DNA from: an uncultured Oscillospiraceae bacterium
GTDB lineage: Bacteria > Bacillota > Clostridia > Oscillospirales > Oscillospiraceae
DNA: 33,415 nt
Assembly (NCBI GenBank): GCA_904395865.1
Contig: CAJFNY010000107.1
Location: 1-33,415 of the forward strand
Direction of reading: 5' to 3'
Below are positions 8,512 to 16,890 of this stretch, one piece after another. Position 1 is the stretch's first letter. Each line of letters begins with the position of its first letter. The notes below the pieces were generated by a model. The model did no database searches and was not told the DNA's origin. It worked only from the letters and a program-made list of their open reading frames with translations. A program made the position numbers and the translations under genes.

Positions 8512-9198
8512 TCAGGCCCCCCACTTGTAGCCAAAGCCCCAGACCGTGGTGATGTAGGTGGGGTTGGCCGTGTCGTCCTCGATCTTGATGCGCAGGCGCC
8601 GGATGTTGACGTCGACGATCTTCAGCTCACCGTCGAACTCGCGCCCCCACACGCTCGTCAGGATGTCCTCCCGGGAGAGGGCGCGGCCGGGGTTCTGCAT
8701 GAAGAGCTTCATGATCGCGTATTCCACCTGGGTCAGCTTGATGCGCTTGCCGTTCTTCTCCAGGGTGCGGTTCCGGGTGTTGAGCAGGAAGGGCCCCTGC
8801 CGCTGCTCCGCGCCGTCGCCCACGGCGTCTCCGCCGATGCGGCGGTACAGCGCGTCGATGCGCGCCGTCAGCTCCGCCGGGGAGAAGGGCTTCGTCACGT
8901 AGTCGTCGGCGCCGGTCATCAGGCCCGTGACCTTGTCCATTTCCTGGGTGCGGGCCGTGAGCATGATGATGCCGATGGTCTTGTTGGTGGCCCGGATGGT
9001 GCGGCAGACCTCGAAGCCGTCGATGTCCGGCAGCATGATGTCCAGGATGGCCACGCCGATGTCCGGATGCTCCTTGAGCCGGTCCAGCGCCTCCTGGCCG
9101 GTGCCGGCCTCGATGGCCTCGTAGCCGGCGCGCTTCAGGTTGATGACCACAAAGCTGCGGATGCTGACCTCGTCCTCGAGGATCAGAACCTTTTTCAT
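8512..9198 (-). CDS. OmpR/PhoB-family response regulator
   Basis: DNA-binding transcription regulator, 228 residues. The receiver domain (1-120) has the acidic pair E8/D9, phospho-acceptor D53 (ILDIMLPD), switch T81 (MLTAR) and K103 (VTKPF). A winged-helix domain (about 130-228) contains LTQVEYAIM, REDILTSVWG and VDVNIRRLRIKIE and ends in GFGYKW, typical of OmpR/PhoB proteins. It is 15 bases downstream of the lipoprotein gene and 47 upstream of the kinase, its likely partner. The SD AAGGAGG is ten bases before the ATG. The targets cannot be told from the sequence; autoregulation from the promoter at 10587 is a reasonable guess. Confidence 0.95.
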   Translation of the reverse strand: MKKVLILEDEVSIRSFVVINLKRAGYEAIEAGTGQEALDRLKEHPDIGVAILDIMLPDIDGFEVCRTIRATNKTIGIIMLTARTQEMDKVTGLMTGADDYVTKPFSPAELTARIDALYRRIGGDAVGDGAEQRQGPFLLNTRNRTLEKNGKRIKLTQVEYAIMKLFMQNPGRALSREDILTSVWGREFDGELKIVDVNIRRLRIKIEDDTANPTYITTVWGFGYKWGA

Positions 9199-9213
9199 AT
9201 CCCCATGTCCTCC

Positions 9214-10557
9214 TTATACCTCGCCGGAATTCCAGTCAATCTGAATGAAGCGGAACATGTCCGCCAGCGTCTCCTCCGTCAGCTCTGCGGCCCATTCGGA
9301 GGTGCCGAAGGACGCGGCGTACGTCACGTCCCCCCGCTCGCTCAGCGGGAAGCGGCCGCCGGAGGACGCCATTTCGCTGCGGTCCTCGCCGGAGAAGGTG
9401 TAAATCGTGAAGATGGGCTCCGGCTCCTCCTGGTACCCCTTCCACTGGAGGAAGGTGTAGCCGTGGATCCCGGCCTCGACCTCGCTGTAGCGCAGGGCGA
9501 TCTGCCCCTCCCACGCCTCCGGCAGAATCACGTACCAGCCGCCGGAGTAATTATGGTACGTCGTCAGCCGCAGCTCCCGCGTGCCGTCGATGTGCATGCG
9601 GTACCATTCGATCAGCCAGTAGACGTCCTCCGGTGCGCTGTCCGCCGGCTGCGGCAGCTGCCGCGGCTGGGGCAGCTCAATGACGCCGTCGCCGTCGATG
9701 TCGGTAGCGTAGACGTAGTAGTTGCGCACGGTCTGGGCGCTGGTGCCGGAGGCACCCTCGGTGGTGATGTTGACGAAGGTGCCGTCCCGCAGGGCAAAAA
9801 TGTCTGTGACGATGCTGCTCTCGTCGTACACGCTGGCTACGAACACAGCCGGGACACCCTCGTCCACCTGGCCGACGATGATCCGCCGGACCGTCTCCAC
9901 GCCGGCCGACAGCTGCGCCTCCGGCTCCCGGACGATCTGGTCGCCGGCGTAGCGGTAATACTCGGCCACGCCGCTGTGGTCCTCGGCATTGAACCGGATC
10001 AGGAAGAGGTCCATCAGGCCGTCGCTGTTCAGGTCCGTGGTGGTGTACTCGGAATAGCTGGCGCTCATGAGCTCCACCACGCGGTTCTCCCGCAGGGCAT
10101 AGACGCTCATCAGCTGCGGCACCTGGTCGCTGACCTGGCGGCAGAGCACCATCTCCACGCCGGGCGCGCCGTCGATCTGGACGTATTCGACGCTGGCAAA
10201 GCTGGTGCCGTCGCCCTCGATGATCGCCACGTTCTGGAAATCGTCGCCGATCCGGTCGAAGATGTACGCCTTCAGCGGCTTTTCACCGTTCGTTCGCAGG
10301 AACACCACGGCCTCGTCCATGTAGTCGCCGTCCAGGTCCGCCAGCTGCACCGACTGCTGGTTGGTGCCGGAGGTGGGCGCGGCGTAGGAGGCGCCGCCGG
10401 CCAGGAGCTGGTCCAGCTCCGACTGGAGCTCGTAGTACTCCTGGGACTGCTGGGGCAGCGCGTACAGCTCGTCGGCCGACTGGAAAAAGCAGCCGGACAG
10501 CAGCAGCGCCATGGACAGCGCCAGCAGCGCGGCCCGCAGCCTCGTTCCGTTCGCCAT
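9214..10557 (-). CDS. Secreted lipoprotein with Asp-rich FG-GAP-like repeats
   Basis: No named ortholog is recognised. The 447-residue protein has a lipoprotein signal peptide: RLR at 6-8, a hydrophobic stretch and lipobox LLSGC with acylation at C23. It should therefore be anchored outside the membrane. Three motifs, DLDGDYMDEAV, DLNSDGLMDLF and DIDGDGVIELP, look like the calcium-loop part of FG-GAP/VCBS beta-propeller or dockerin-like repeats. They are spaced through the first two thirds of the protein. The last third contains an aromatic-rich segment (YHNYSGGWYVILPEAW). The gene is first in the operon, directly after an extended -10 promoter and before a response regulator and kinase, so it may modulate the kinase or be an output of it. 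That link is inference from position only. The ATG has AGGAGG upstream. Confidence 0.8.
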   Translation of the reverse strand: MANGTRLRAALLALSMALLLSGCFFQSADELYALPQQSQEYYELQSELDQLLAGGASYAAPTSGTNQQSVQLADLDGDYMDEAVVFLRTNGEKPLKAYIFDRIGDDFQNVAIIEGDGTSFASVEYVQIDGAPGVEMVLCRQVSDQVPQLMSVYALRENRVVELMSASYSEYTTTDLNSDGLMDLFLIRFNAEDHSGVAEYYRYAGDQIVREPEAQLSAGVETVRRIIVGQVDEGVPAVFVASVYDESSIVTDIFALRDGTFVNITTEGASGTSAQTVRNYYVYATDIDGDGVIELPQPRQLPQPADSAPEDVYWLIEWYRMHIDGTRELRLTTYHNYSGGWYVILPEAWEGQIALRYSEVEAGIHGYTFLQWKGYQEEPEPIFTIYTFSGEDRSEMASSGGRFPLSERGDVTYAASFGTSEWAAELTEETLADMFRFIQIDWNSGEV

Positions 10558-10586
10558 CTGTCCGCCTCCTTTCCCGTATCTGTGAG

Positions 10587-10595
10587 ATTATATCA
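10587..10595 (-). promoter_or_regulatory. Extended -10 promoter of the lipoprotein-to-pgsA operon
   Basis: Minus-strand TGATATAAT: a perfect -10 TATAAT (10592-10587) preceded by the TGn extension. The -35 region is only weakly matched (TGTATT at the right distance). It lies 29 bases upstream of the lipoprotein ATG, in an AT-rich island 25 bases past the dnaE stop. It is the only clear promoter I see for the run of nine genes down to pgsA. Confidence 0.72.
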
Positions 10596-10616
10596 TATTT
10601 TGATGAAAAAATACAG

Positions 10617-13600
10617 CTATTTTATTACGACGTTTTCCGTTCCCAACAGTTCCCGAAGCTCCTGGAACAGGTCCTCGTCGGGCAGGCAGCTGGTGCCCAG
10701 GCGCAGGCCCGTGTCGGCGAAGTACAGCACCGCCGGCATCTTCCCGGGGAACATGTGCAGCACGGCCTTGACCTTCGGGTACGGCGGCTGTGTCTCACCG
10801 GCCAGGCGGAGGTAGAGCTTCCGGCCGCGGGTCTCGGTGCGGCCGGCCGGCGCGGCGGCCTCAAAGTCCTCGATGGGCACGGCCCGGTTCACCAGGATCT
10901 GCGGGTCCTTCTCGTCCCGGACCGACAGCTTGCCCTCCACGACCACCGCCCGGTTCTCCGCCAGGCAGTCGCCGTACTGCTCCAGCACCCGGGAGAACAC
11001 CAGCAGCTCCAGCGAGCCGGTGTCGTCCTCCAGGGTGACGTACGCCATCACGGTGTTGCTGCGGGTCGTCTTCATCCGGACCGTCTGGACGATGCCGGCC
11101 ACGGTGACGGGCTGCTCGTCCCGGTATGCCCCCTGCTCCTCGCCGGAGAAGCTCTCCAGGATCTCCCCCAGCGGCGCCACGCGGGCGCCCCGGAGGCGTT
11201 CGCGGTACTCGTCCATGGGGTGGCCGGAGAGGTAGAGGCCGGTCGTCTCCTTCTCGAAGGCCATCAGCTCCTGGCGGCTCAGCTCCGGAATGTCCGGCAC
11301 GCGCACCGCCGGCTGCGCGGCGCTCCCCTCCAGGTCGAACATCCCCATCTGCCCCTCCAGGTTCTTCCGCCGGGTCAGGGCCACGGCGTCGGACACCTGC
11401 TCAAACGTCGCCAGCAGCTGGGAGCGGCGCAGGCCGAAGCCGTCCAGGGCGCCGCACTTGATGAGGTTTTCCAGCACCCGCTTGTTCAGGTCGCTGCCGT
11501 AGAGGCGGCTGCACAGATCCTCCAGGTCCCGGAAGGGGCCGCCGCGGGTGCGCTCCTGCACCACCAGGCGGATGAAGCCGCGGCCGACGTTCTTCACGGC
11601 CGCCAGGCCGAAGCGGATGCCGCCGTCCACCACCGTGAAGTGGTCCTCAGACTCGTTGATGTCCGGCGGCAGCACGGCGATGCCCAGCTGGCGGCACTCG
11701 GCGATGTACTCCGAGACCTTCACGGCGCTGTCCAGCACCGAGGTCATCAGCGCGGCCATGTACTGGCGCGGATAGTGGCACTTGAGGTACGCCGTCTGGT
11801 AGGCCACCAGCGCGTAGCAGACGGCGTGGGCCTTGTTGAAGGCGTAGTTGGCGAAGTCGACGATCTCGTCGTAGATGGCCTGGGCCGTCTGCTCGTCGAC
11901 GCCGCCGGCGATGGCGCCGGGGATGTTCCGCTCCGGATCGCCGTAGACGAAGGCCTTCCGCTCGGCCAGGATGACCTCCTGCTTCTTCTTGGAGATGGCC
12001 CGGCGCATGTTGTCGGCCTGGCCCAGGGTGTAGCCGCCCAGCTGGCGGAAGATCTCAATGACCTGCTCCTGGTATACGATACACCCGTATGTGACCGATA
12101 AAATGGGCTCCAGCTTCGGATGGCGGTACGTGATGGCGGCCGGATTCTGCTTGGAGCGGATGAAGCGCGGGATCGAGTCCATGGGCCCCGGCCGGTAGAG
12201 GGCGACGATGGCCGTCAGGTCCTCGATGGACTCCGGCTGCATGCCGGTGCAGACGGCGGTGATGCCCGCCGACTCCATCTGGAACACACCGGCCGTGCGG
12301 CCCTCGGCCAGCATCTCGTACGTGGGCCGGTCGCCGTCGGGGATGGTGCGGATGTCGAAGTCCGGCTCGGTCTTCCGGATGTCGCGGACGGCGTCGTCGA
12401 TGACCGTCAGGTTCCGCAGGCCCAGGAAGTCCATCTTCAGCAGGCCCAGCTCCTCCAGGGTCGTCATGGTGTACTGGGTGACGATGGTGTCGTCGTTCCG
12501 GGCCAGGGGCACGTAGTCGTACACCGGCAGCCGCGTGATGACGACGCCGGCGGCGTGGGTGGAGGTGTTCCGCGGCATGCCCTCGATCTCCCGGGCCATG
12601 TCGATGAGCCGCCGGACGCGCTCGTCGCCGTCGTACATGGCCTTCAGCCGCGGCGAGGCCTTCAGCGCCTCCTCCAGCGTGATGTGCAGCGGCATGGTGG
12701 GCACCAGCTTGGCCACGGCGTCCGTCTCGGCGTACGTGAAGTTCAGGGCGCGGCCCACGTCCCGGATGGCGCCGCGGGCGGCCATGGTGCCGAAGGTGAC
12801 GATCTGGGCCACGTGGTCGGCCCCGTACTTCTCCATAACGTAGTCGATGACCTCGCCGCGGCGGTTCTGGCAGAAGTCCATGTCGATATCCGGCATGCTG
12901 ACCCGCTCCGGGTTCAGGAAGCGCTCGAACACCAGGCCGTACTGCATGGGGTCCAGGTCGGTGATGAACAGGCAGTAGGAGACGATGGCGCCGGCGGCGC
13001 TGCCGCGGCCGGGCCCCACGGGGATGCCGGCCCGGCGGGCGAAGTCCACGAAGTCGGCGACGATCAGGAAGTAGTCCACGTAGCCCATCTTCTCGATCAT
13101 CTGCATCTCGTAGTCCAGCTGCTGCCGGTAGCTCTCCGGCGGATTCTGGTACCGCCTGGCGAAGCCTTCCTCGCACAGGTGGCGGAAGTAGGCGACGTTC
13201 GTCCAGCCCTCGGGCAGCCGGAACTCCGGCAGGTGGTACTGGCCGAAGGTGAACGTCACGTTGCACTGCTCGGCGATGCGGGCCGTGTTCTCCAGGGCCT
13301 CGGGCACCGCCGGGAACAGCCGGGCCATCTCGGCCTCGCTCTTGAGGTAGAACTGGTCGGAGGCGAAGCGCATCCGGTCGGGGTCGTCGACGGTCTTCTG
13401 CATCTGGATGCACATGAGCACGTCCTGCAGCTCGCTCTCCTCCTGCCGCAGGTAGTGGGCGTCGTTGGTGGCCACCAGGGGCAGGCCCGTCTCCCGGGCG
13501 ATCCGCAGCAGGCCGGGGTTCACCCGGGCCTGCTCCTCCAGCCCGTGGTCCTGGAGCTCCAGGTAATACCGGCCCGGAAAGATTTCCGAGAACTCCAGGG

Positions 13601-14072
13601 CCGCGGCCTTGGCGGCCTCGTAGTCCCCCGTCAGCAGCAGCTGCGGCACCCGGCCGGCCACGCAGGCCGACAGGCAGATGAGGCCCTCGCTGTGGGCCCG
13701 CAGCAGCTCCATGTCCACCCGCGGCTTGCCGTAGAAGCCGTTGAGGAAGCCCTGGGAGACCATGTAGCTCAGGTTCTGGTAGCCGGTCTCGTTCATGCAC
13801 AGGAGGATCAGGTGGTACGCCTCGCTGTCGATGCCGTGGACCTTGTCCGTCCGGCTCCGGGGCGCCACGTAGACCTCACAGCCGATGATCGGCTTGATGC
13901 CGGCCTTCTGCGCGGCCTTGTAGAAGTCGATGACGCCGTACATGACGCCGTGGTCGGTGATGGCCACGGCGCTCTGCCCCAGCTCCCGGACCCGCTCCAT
14001 GAGCCGGCCGATGCGGCAGGCGCCGTCCAGGAGGCTGAATTCGGTGTGCACGTGCAGGTGAACAAAGGCCAT
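10617..14072 (-). CDS. dnaE: DNA polymerase III alpha subunit DnaE
   Basis: Replicative polymerase subunit of the C family. The protein has 1151 residues. The N-terminal PHP domain has HLHVHTEFSLLDG (5-17) and ITDHG (38-42). The palm has GPGRGSAAG (353-361) and the catalytic aspartates of PDIDMDF (394-400). A helix-hairpin-helix (around FGLAAVKNVG) and a C-terminal OB-fold (VTVAGIVQTVRMK region) complete the usual DnaE order. No inserted exonuclease domain is present, so it is DnaE and not PolC. Firmicutes usually have both, with PolC elsewhere. It is the last gene of the murB-rapZ-yvcK-whiA run, 12 bases after whiA, with AGGAGG before the ATG. No terminator is visible between its TAG stop and the next promoter, so read-through into the lipoprotein operon is possible. 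Confidence 0.97.
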   Translation of the reverse strand: MAFVHLHVHTEFSLLDGACRIGRLMERVRELGQSAVAITDHGVMYGVIDFYKAAQKAGIKPIIGCEVYVAPRSRTDKVHGIDSEAYHLILLCMNETGYQNLSYMVSQGFLNGFYGKPRVDMELLRAHSEGLICLSACVAGRVPQLLLTGDYEAAKAAALEFSEIFPGRYYLELQDHGLEEQARVNPGLLRIARETGLPLVATNDAHYLRQEESELQDVLMCIQMQKTVDDPDRMRFASDQFYLKSEAEMARLFPAVPEALENTARIAEQCNVTFTFGQYHLPEFRLPEGWTNVAYFRHLCEEGFARRYQNPPESYRQQLDYEMQMIEKMGYVDYFLIVADFVDFARRAGIPVGPGRGSAAGAIVSYCLFITDLDPMQYGLVFERFLNPERVSMPDIDMDFCQNRRGEVIDYVMEKYGADHVAQIVTFGTMAARGAIRDVGRALNFTYAETDAVAKLVPTMPLHITLEEALKASPRLKAMYDGDERVRRLIDMAREIEGMPRNTSTHAAGVVITRLPVYDYVPLARNDDTIVTQYTMTTLEELGLLKMDFLGLRNLTVIDDAVRDIRKTEPDFDIRTIPDGDRPTYEMLAEGRTAGVFQMESAGITAVCTGMQPESIEDLTAIVALYRPGPMDSIPRFIRSKQNPAAITYRHPKLEPILSVTYGCIVYQEQVIEIFRQLGGYTLGQADNMRRAISKKKQEVILAERKAFVYGDPERNIPGAIAGGVDEQTAQAIYDEIVDFANYAFNKAHAVCYALVAYQTAYLKCHYPRQYMAALMTSVLDSAVKVSEYIAECRQLGIAVLPPDINESEDHFTVVDGGIRFGLAAVKNVGRGFIRLVVQERTRGGPFRDLEDLCSRLYGSDLNKRVLENLIKCGALDGFGLRRSQLLATFEQVSDAVALTRRKNLEGQMGMFDLEGSAAQPAVRVPDIPELSRQELMAFEKETTGLYLSGHPMDEYRERLRGARVAPLGEILESFSGEEQGAYRDEQPVTVAGIVQTVRMKTTRSNTVMAYVTLEDDTGSLELLVFSRVLEQYGDCLAENRAVVVEGKLSVRDEKDPQILVNRAVPIEDFEAAAPAGRTETRGRKLYLRLAGETQPPYPKVKAVLHMFPGKMPAVLYFADTGLRLGTSCLPDEDLFQELRELLGTENVVIK

Positions 14073-14084
14073 GGGGCCCTCCTT

Positions 14085-14981
14085 TCAGTCCTTGGCGTAT
14101 GCGGTCAGCTTGCGCATCCGGTGGCTCAGGGCGGACTTCGTCACCGGCGGGTCCATCATCTCCGCCAGCTCCGCCAGCGTCGCCTCCGGGTGCTCCAGGC
14201 GCATGGCGGCGGTGACGCGCAGCTTCTCGGGCAGCTTGTCCAGCACGCCGCGCTGCTGCAGCAGGCGGATGGCCGCGATCTGCTCCTGGGCCGCGTCCAC
14301 GACCTTCGTCAGGTTGGCCGTGTCGCAGTTGACCCGGCGGTTGACGCCGTTGCGCAGCTCCTTCTCCACCTTGGCCTCCATGACGGCCATGGCCGAGACC
14401 GGCGCCCCCAGGAACGTCAGGAAGTCCTCAATGGCGTCGCTCTGCTTGAAGTACAGGACGCAGGTGCCGCTGCGCTCGGTGGCCTTTGGATAGAAGCCCA
14501 GGTCCAGCAGCAGGGCCTCCGTCTCCCGGCTGACCTTCCGGTGGGTGGTGGCCAGCTCCAGATGGTAGCGCTTGGCCGGGTCGGTGACGCTGCCGCCGGC
14601 CAGGAAGGCCCCCCGGAGGAAGGACGTCTGGCAGCAGCGCTCCTCCAGGATGCCGAAGTTCACGTGCAGCGCCACGCTGCTCTCCGTGGAAAAGCCGAAG
14701 CTCTGGAAGATCTTCTCCAGCTTTGCCGGGTCGGTGACGGCGAAGGTGCGCTTGCCCTCGGCGTCGGCTCCCGGCTCCACGTCGAAGCCGACGCCGAAGG
14801 CCCGGCGGAAGAGCCGCGGCAGCCGCTCGGCAAACTCGGCGCTCTCGGTGATGAGCTTCACCTGGCTGGCGGTGAAGGTGTTGCAGAACAGCAGGACGCC
14901 GAAGGCTTCGGCCACGGCGCAGCACCTGCGGGTGAGCGCCTGGCGGCACAGCTCCTGCCGGACGTTGGATGCAAAGGACAA
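14085..14981 (-). CDS. whiA: DNA-binding protein WhiA
   Basis: Conserved Gram-positive regulator linked to sporulation in Streptomyces and to cell division and chromosome segregation in Bacillus. The 298-residue protein has an N-terminal homing-endonuclease-like (LAGLIDADG-derived) domain, with FLRGAFLAGGSV and YHLELATTH as clear landmarks. The C-terminal helix-turn-helix contains LAELAEMMDPPVTKSALSHRMRK, cut here to the core LSHRMRK. The start codon is TTG at 14981, chosen because GGAGGG lies seven bases upstream and the protein then begins SFASNVRQEL, as is usual. No ATG fits. The neighbours yvcK and rapZ upstream are the standard Firmicute/Actinobacterial context. The 12-base gaps on both sides point to one transcript. 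Confidence 0.96.
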   Translation of the reverse strand: MSFASNVRQELCRQALTRRCCAVAEAFGVLLFCNTFTASQVKLITESAEFAERLPRLFRRAFGVGFDVEPGADAEGKRTFAVTDPAKLEKIFQSFGFSTESSVALHVNFGILEERCCQTSFLRGAFLAGGSVTDPAKRYHLELATTHRKVSRETEALLLDLGFYPKATERSGTCVLYFKQSDAIEDFLTFLGAPVSAMAVMEAKVEKELRNGVNRRVNCDTANLTKVVDAAQEQIAAIRLLQQRGVLDKLPEKLRVTAAMRLEHPEATLAELAEMMDPPVTKSALSHRMRKLTAYAKD

Positions 14982-14993
14982 TGGCGTTCCCTC

Positions 14994-16007
14994 CTACCCT
15001 ACGGCGTAGTCGTCCAGGACCTCCATCAGCGCCCTGGCCAGGGCCAGGGGGTCGTGGCGGGCCGTCTGCCCCGGGGCCAGCAGCGGGCGGCAGCGGACGG
15101 CGATGCCCATGGCCTCGATCTCCCCGGCACAGAGCTGCAGCTGCTCGGCGTCCTCGGCCCGGTACGCCTCGGACACGTCCCGCGGCACCGGCGTGCTGTT
15201 GGCCACGCAGACGTCGATGATGCCCGGCACGCCGTGGCGCAGCAGGGCGCGGACGTGGTCGGCGCCGGTGTACCCCTCGGTCTCCCCCTCCTGGGTCATC
15301 AGGTTCATGACGAGCACCTTCCGGGCGCCGGAGGCAGCCACAGCCTCGGCAATTCCGTCCACCAGCAGGTTCGGGATGATGCTGGTGTAGAGGCTGCCGG
15401 GCCCCAGGACGATCAGGTCGGCCCGGGCAATGGCCTCCAGGCTCTCGGGCAGGGCCTGGGGGTGCTCCGGCACGAGCCGGACCCGGGCGATGCGGCAGTC
15501 GTTGACCTTCTTCTGGTAGAAGATCTTGCTCTCGCCCAGGACGCAGGCGCCGTTTTCAAAGCACGCCTCCAGCCGGATGTTCTGGTTCGTCACCGGCAGG
15601 ACGCGGCCGGTGATGGCCAGGACCTCTCCCATGCGGCGGACGGCCTCGTCGAACGTGTCGCTGATGCCGTTAAGGGCCGCCAGGAACAGGTTGCCGAAGC
15701 TCTGGCCGGCCAGGCTGCCCTCGGAAAAGCGGTAATTCAGCAGCCGCTCCATGGTGGGCTCCGTGTTGGCCAGGGCCAGGATGCAGCTGCGGATGTCGCC
15801 GGGCGGCGGCATGCCCAGGTCGTCCCGGAGCATGCCGGAGCCGCCGCCGTCGTCGGCCACGGTGACGATGGCGGTGATGTTCCTCGTATAGCGCTTGAGG
15901 CCGCGGAGCATGGCCGAGAGGCCGTGCCCGCCGCCGATGCAGACGATTTTCGGGTTGTTTCGCCCGGGGAGATAGACCCGGACGTTCTCATCGAAGCGGC
16001 GTTCCAT
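14994..16007 (-). CDS. yvcK: YvcK/CofD-like gluconeogenesis factor
   Basis: UDP-sugar-binding protein of the CofD-like family. In Bacillus and Mycobacterium relatives it is needed for growth on gluconeogenic carbon and for proper peptidoglycan synthesis. The 337 residues include IGGGHGLS (24-31), VADDGGGSG and PGDIRSC, then LGPGSLYTSIIPNLLV further on, all family landmarks. The start at 16007 has GGAGG seven bases upstream in the rapZ-yvcK gap. It lies between rapZ and whiA as in most Firmicutes. It is not a coenzyme F420 enzyme: the fold is shared with CofD but the operon has no F420 genes. Confidence 0.96.
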   Translation of the reverse strand: MERRFDENVRVYLPGRNNPKIVCIGGGHGLSAMLRGLKRYTRNITAIVTVADDGGGSGMLRDDLGMPPPGDIRSCILALANTEPTMERLLNYRFSEGSLAGQSFGNLFLAALNGISDTFDEAVRRMGEVLAITGRVLPVTNQNIRLEACFENGACVLGESKIFYQKKVNDCRIARVRLVPEHPQALPESLEAIARADLIVLGPGSLYTSIIPNLLVDGIAEAVAASGARKVLVMNLMTQEGETEGYTGADHVRALLRHGVPGIIDVCVANSTPVPRDVSEAYRAEDAEQLQLCAGEIEAMGIAVRCRPLLAPGQTARHDPLALARALMEVLDDYAVG

Positions 16008-16019
16008 GCAGTTCCTCCG

Positions 16020-16880
16020 TCACGCTCTGGAAATATCCCGGTGGCCCACGGTGGTCACGAAGCCCAGCCGGGCAATGAAGTCGCCCAGCTCCCGGGCCAC
16101 GGCCACGGACCGGTGGTGCCCGCCGGTGCAGCCCACGGCGATGACCAGGTTCGTCTTGCCCTCCTCCACGTACAGCGGCAGCGAGAAGCTCAGCAGCTCC
16201 TCCACCTTGGCCACGTAGTCCCGGGCCTGCTGGTGGGAAAAGACGAAGTCCCGCACCGGCGCCTCCAGCCCCGTGTGGTGGCGGAGCTCCGGCAGGTAGT
16301 ACGGGTTGGGCAGCAGCCGCACGTCGAACACCAGGTCGGCGTCCATGGGCAGGCCGTATTTGAAGCCGAAGGACAGGACGTTGACGCTCATGGCGTGGTC
16401 CCGCTGGCCGCCGGCAAACAGGTTGACCAGCTCCCCGCGGAGCTTGGCCGTGGAGAGGTTGGAGGTGTCGATGACGAAATTGGCCCGGTTGCGGATGGGC
16501 TCCAGGAGCTTCCGCTCCCGCTCCACGGCCTCCAGCAGGTCGGTGCCGTCCCGGGTCAGCGGATGCTTGCGGCGCGTCTCCTTGAAGCGCTGAATCAGCA
16601 CCTCGGAGGCTGCCTCCACAAAGACGATGGAATACCCGCAGCCCATGGCGTCCAGGCCGTCCAGGGCGCGGAACAGGCCGTCGAAGGTCAGGCCGCCGCG
16701 GATGTCGGTGACGAGGGCCACGTTCTCAAACCGCGGCTTCGTGGCCATGCACAGCTGGCCGAACTGGGGGATCAGCTCCTCCGGCAGGTTGTCCACACAG
16801 TAGAAGCCCAGGTCCTCCAGGACGTTGAGCGCCTGGCTCTTGCCGGCGCCGGACAGGCCCGATACGATCACGAACTGCAT
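16020..16880 (-). CDS. rapZ: RNase adapter / nucleotide-binding protein RapZ (YvcJ)
   Basis: P-loop protein of the RapZ/YvcJ family. In E. coli it guides RNase E to the GlmZ small RNA and so sets glucosamine-6-phosphate synthase levels; in Bacillus it has NTPase activity and affects competence. The 286 residues have Walker A GLSGAGKS at 8-15, DIRGG, RKHPL, and the C-terminal VAVGCTGGHHRSV, the most conserved part of the family. A GTG nine bases upstream is in frame, but it is part of the SD itself (GAGGTGA), so the ATG at 16880 is preferred. The gene starts 10 bases after murB and ends 12 bases before yvcK. Confidence 0.95.
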   Translation of the reverse strand: MQFVIVSGLSGAGKSQALNVLEDLGFYCVDNLPEELIPQFGQLCMATKPRFENVALVTDIRGGLTFDGLFRALDGLDAMGCGYSIVFVEAASEVLIQRFKETRRKHPLTRDGTDLLEAVERERKLLEPIRNRANFVIDTSNLSTAKLRGELVNLFAGGQRDHAMSVNVLSFGFKYGLPMDADLVFDVRLLPNPYYLPELRHHTGLEAPVRDFVFSHQQARDYVAKVEELLSFSLPLYVEEGKTNLVIAVGCTGGHHRSVAVARELGDFIARLGFVTTVGHRDISRA

Positions 16881-16890
16881 TCCGCTCACC

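Noticed and set aside
16881-16889. GTG start for rapZ nine bases upstream of the chosen ATG
   Set aside because: The GTG overlaps the SD (GAGGTGA) and the ATG at 16880 has the right spacing to it; the family starts at this Met.
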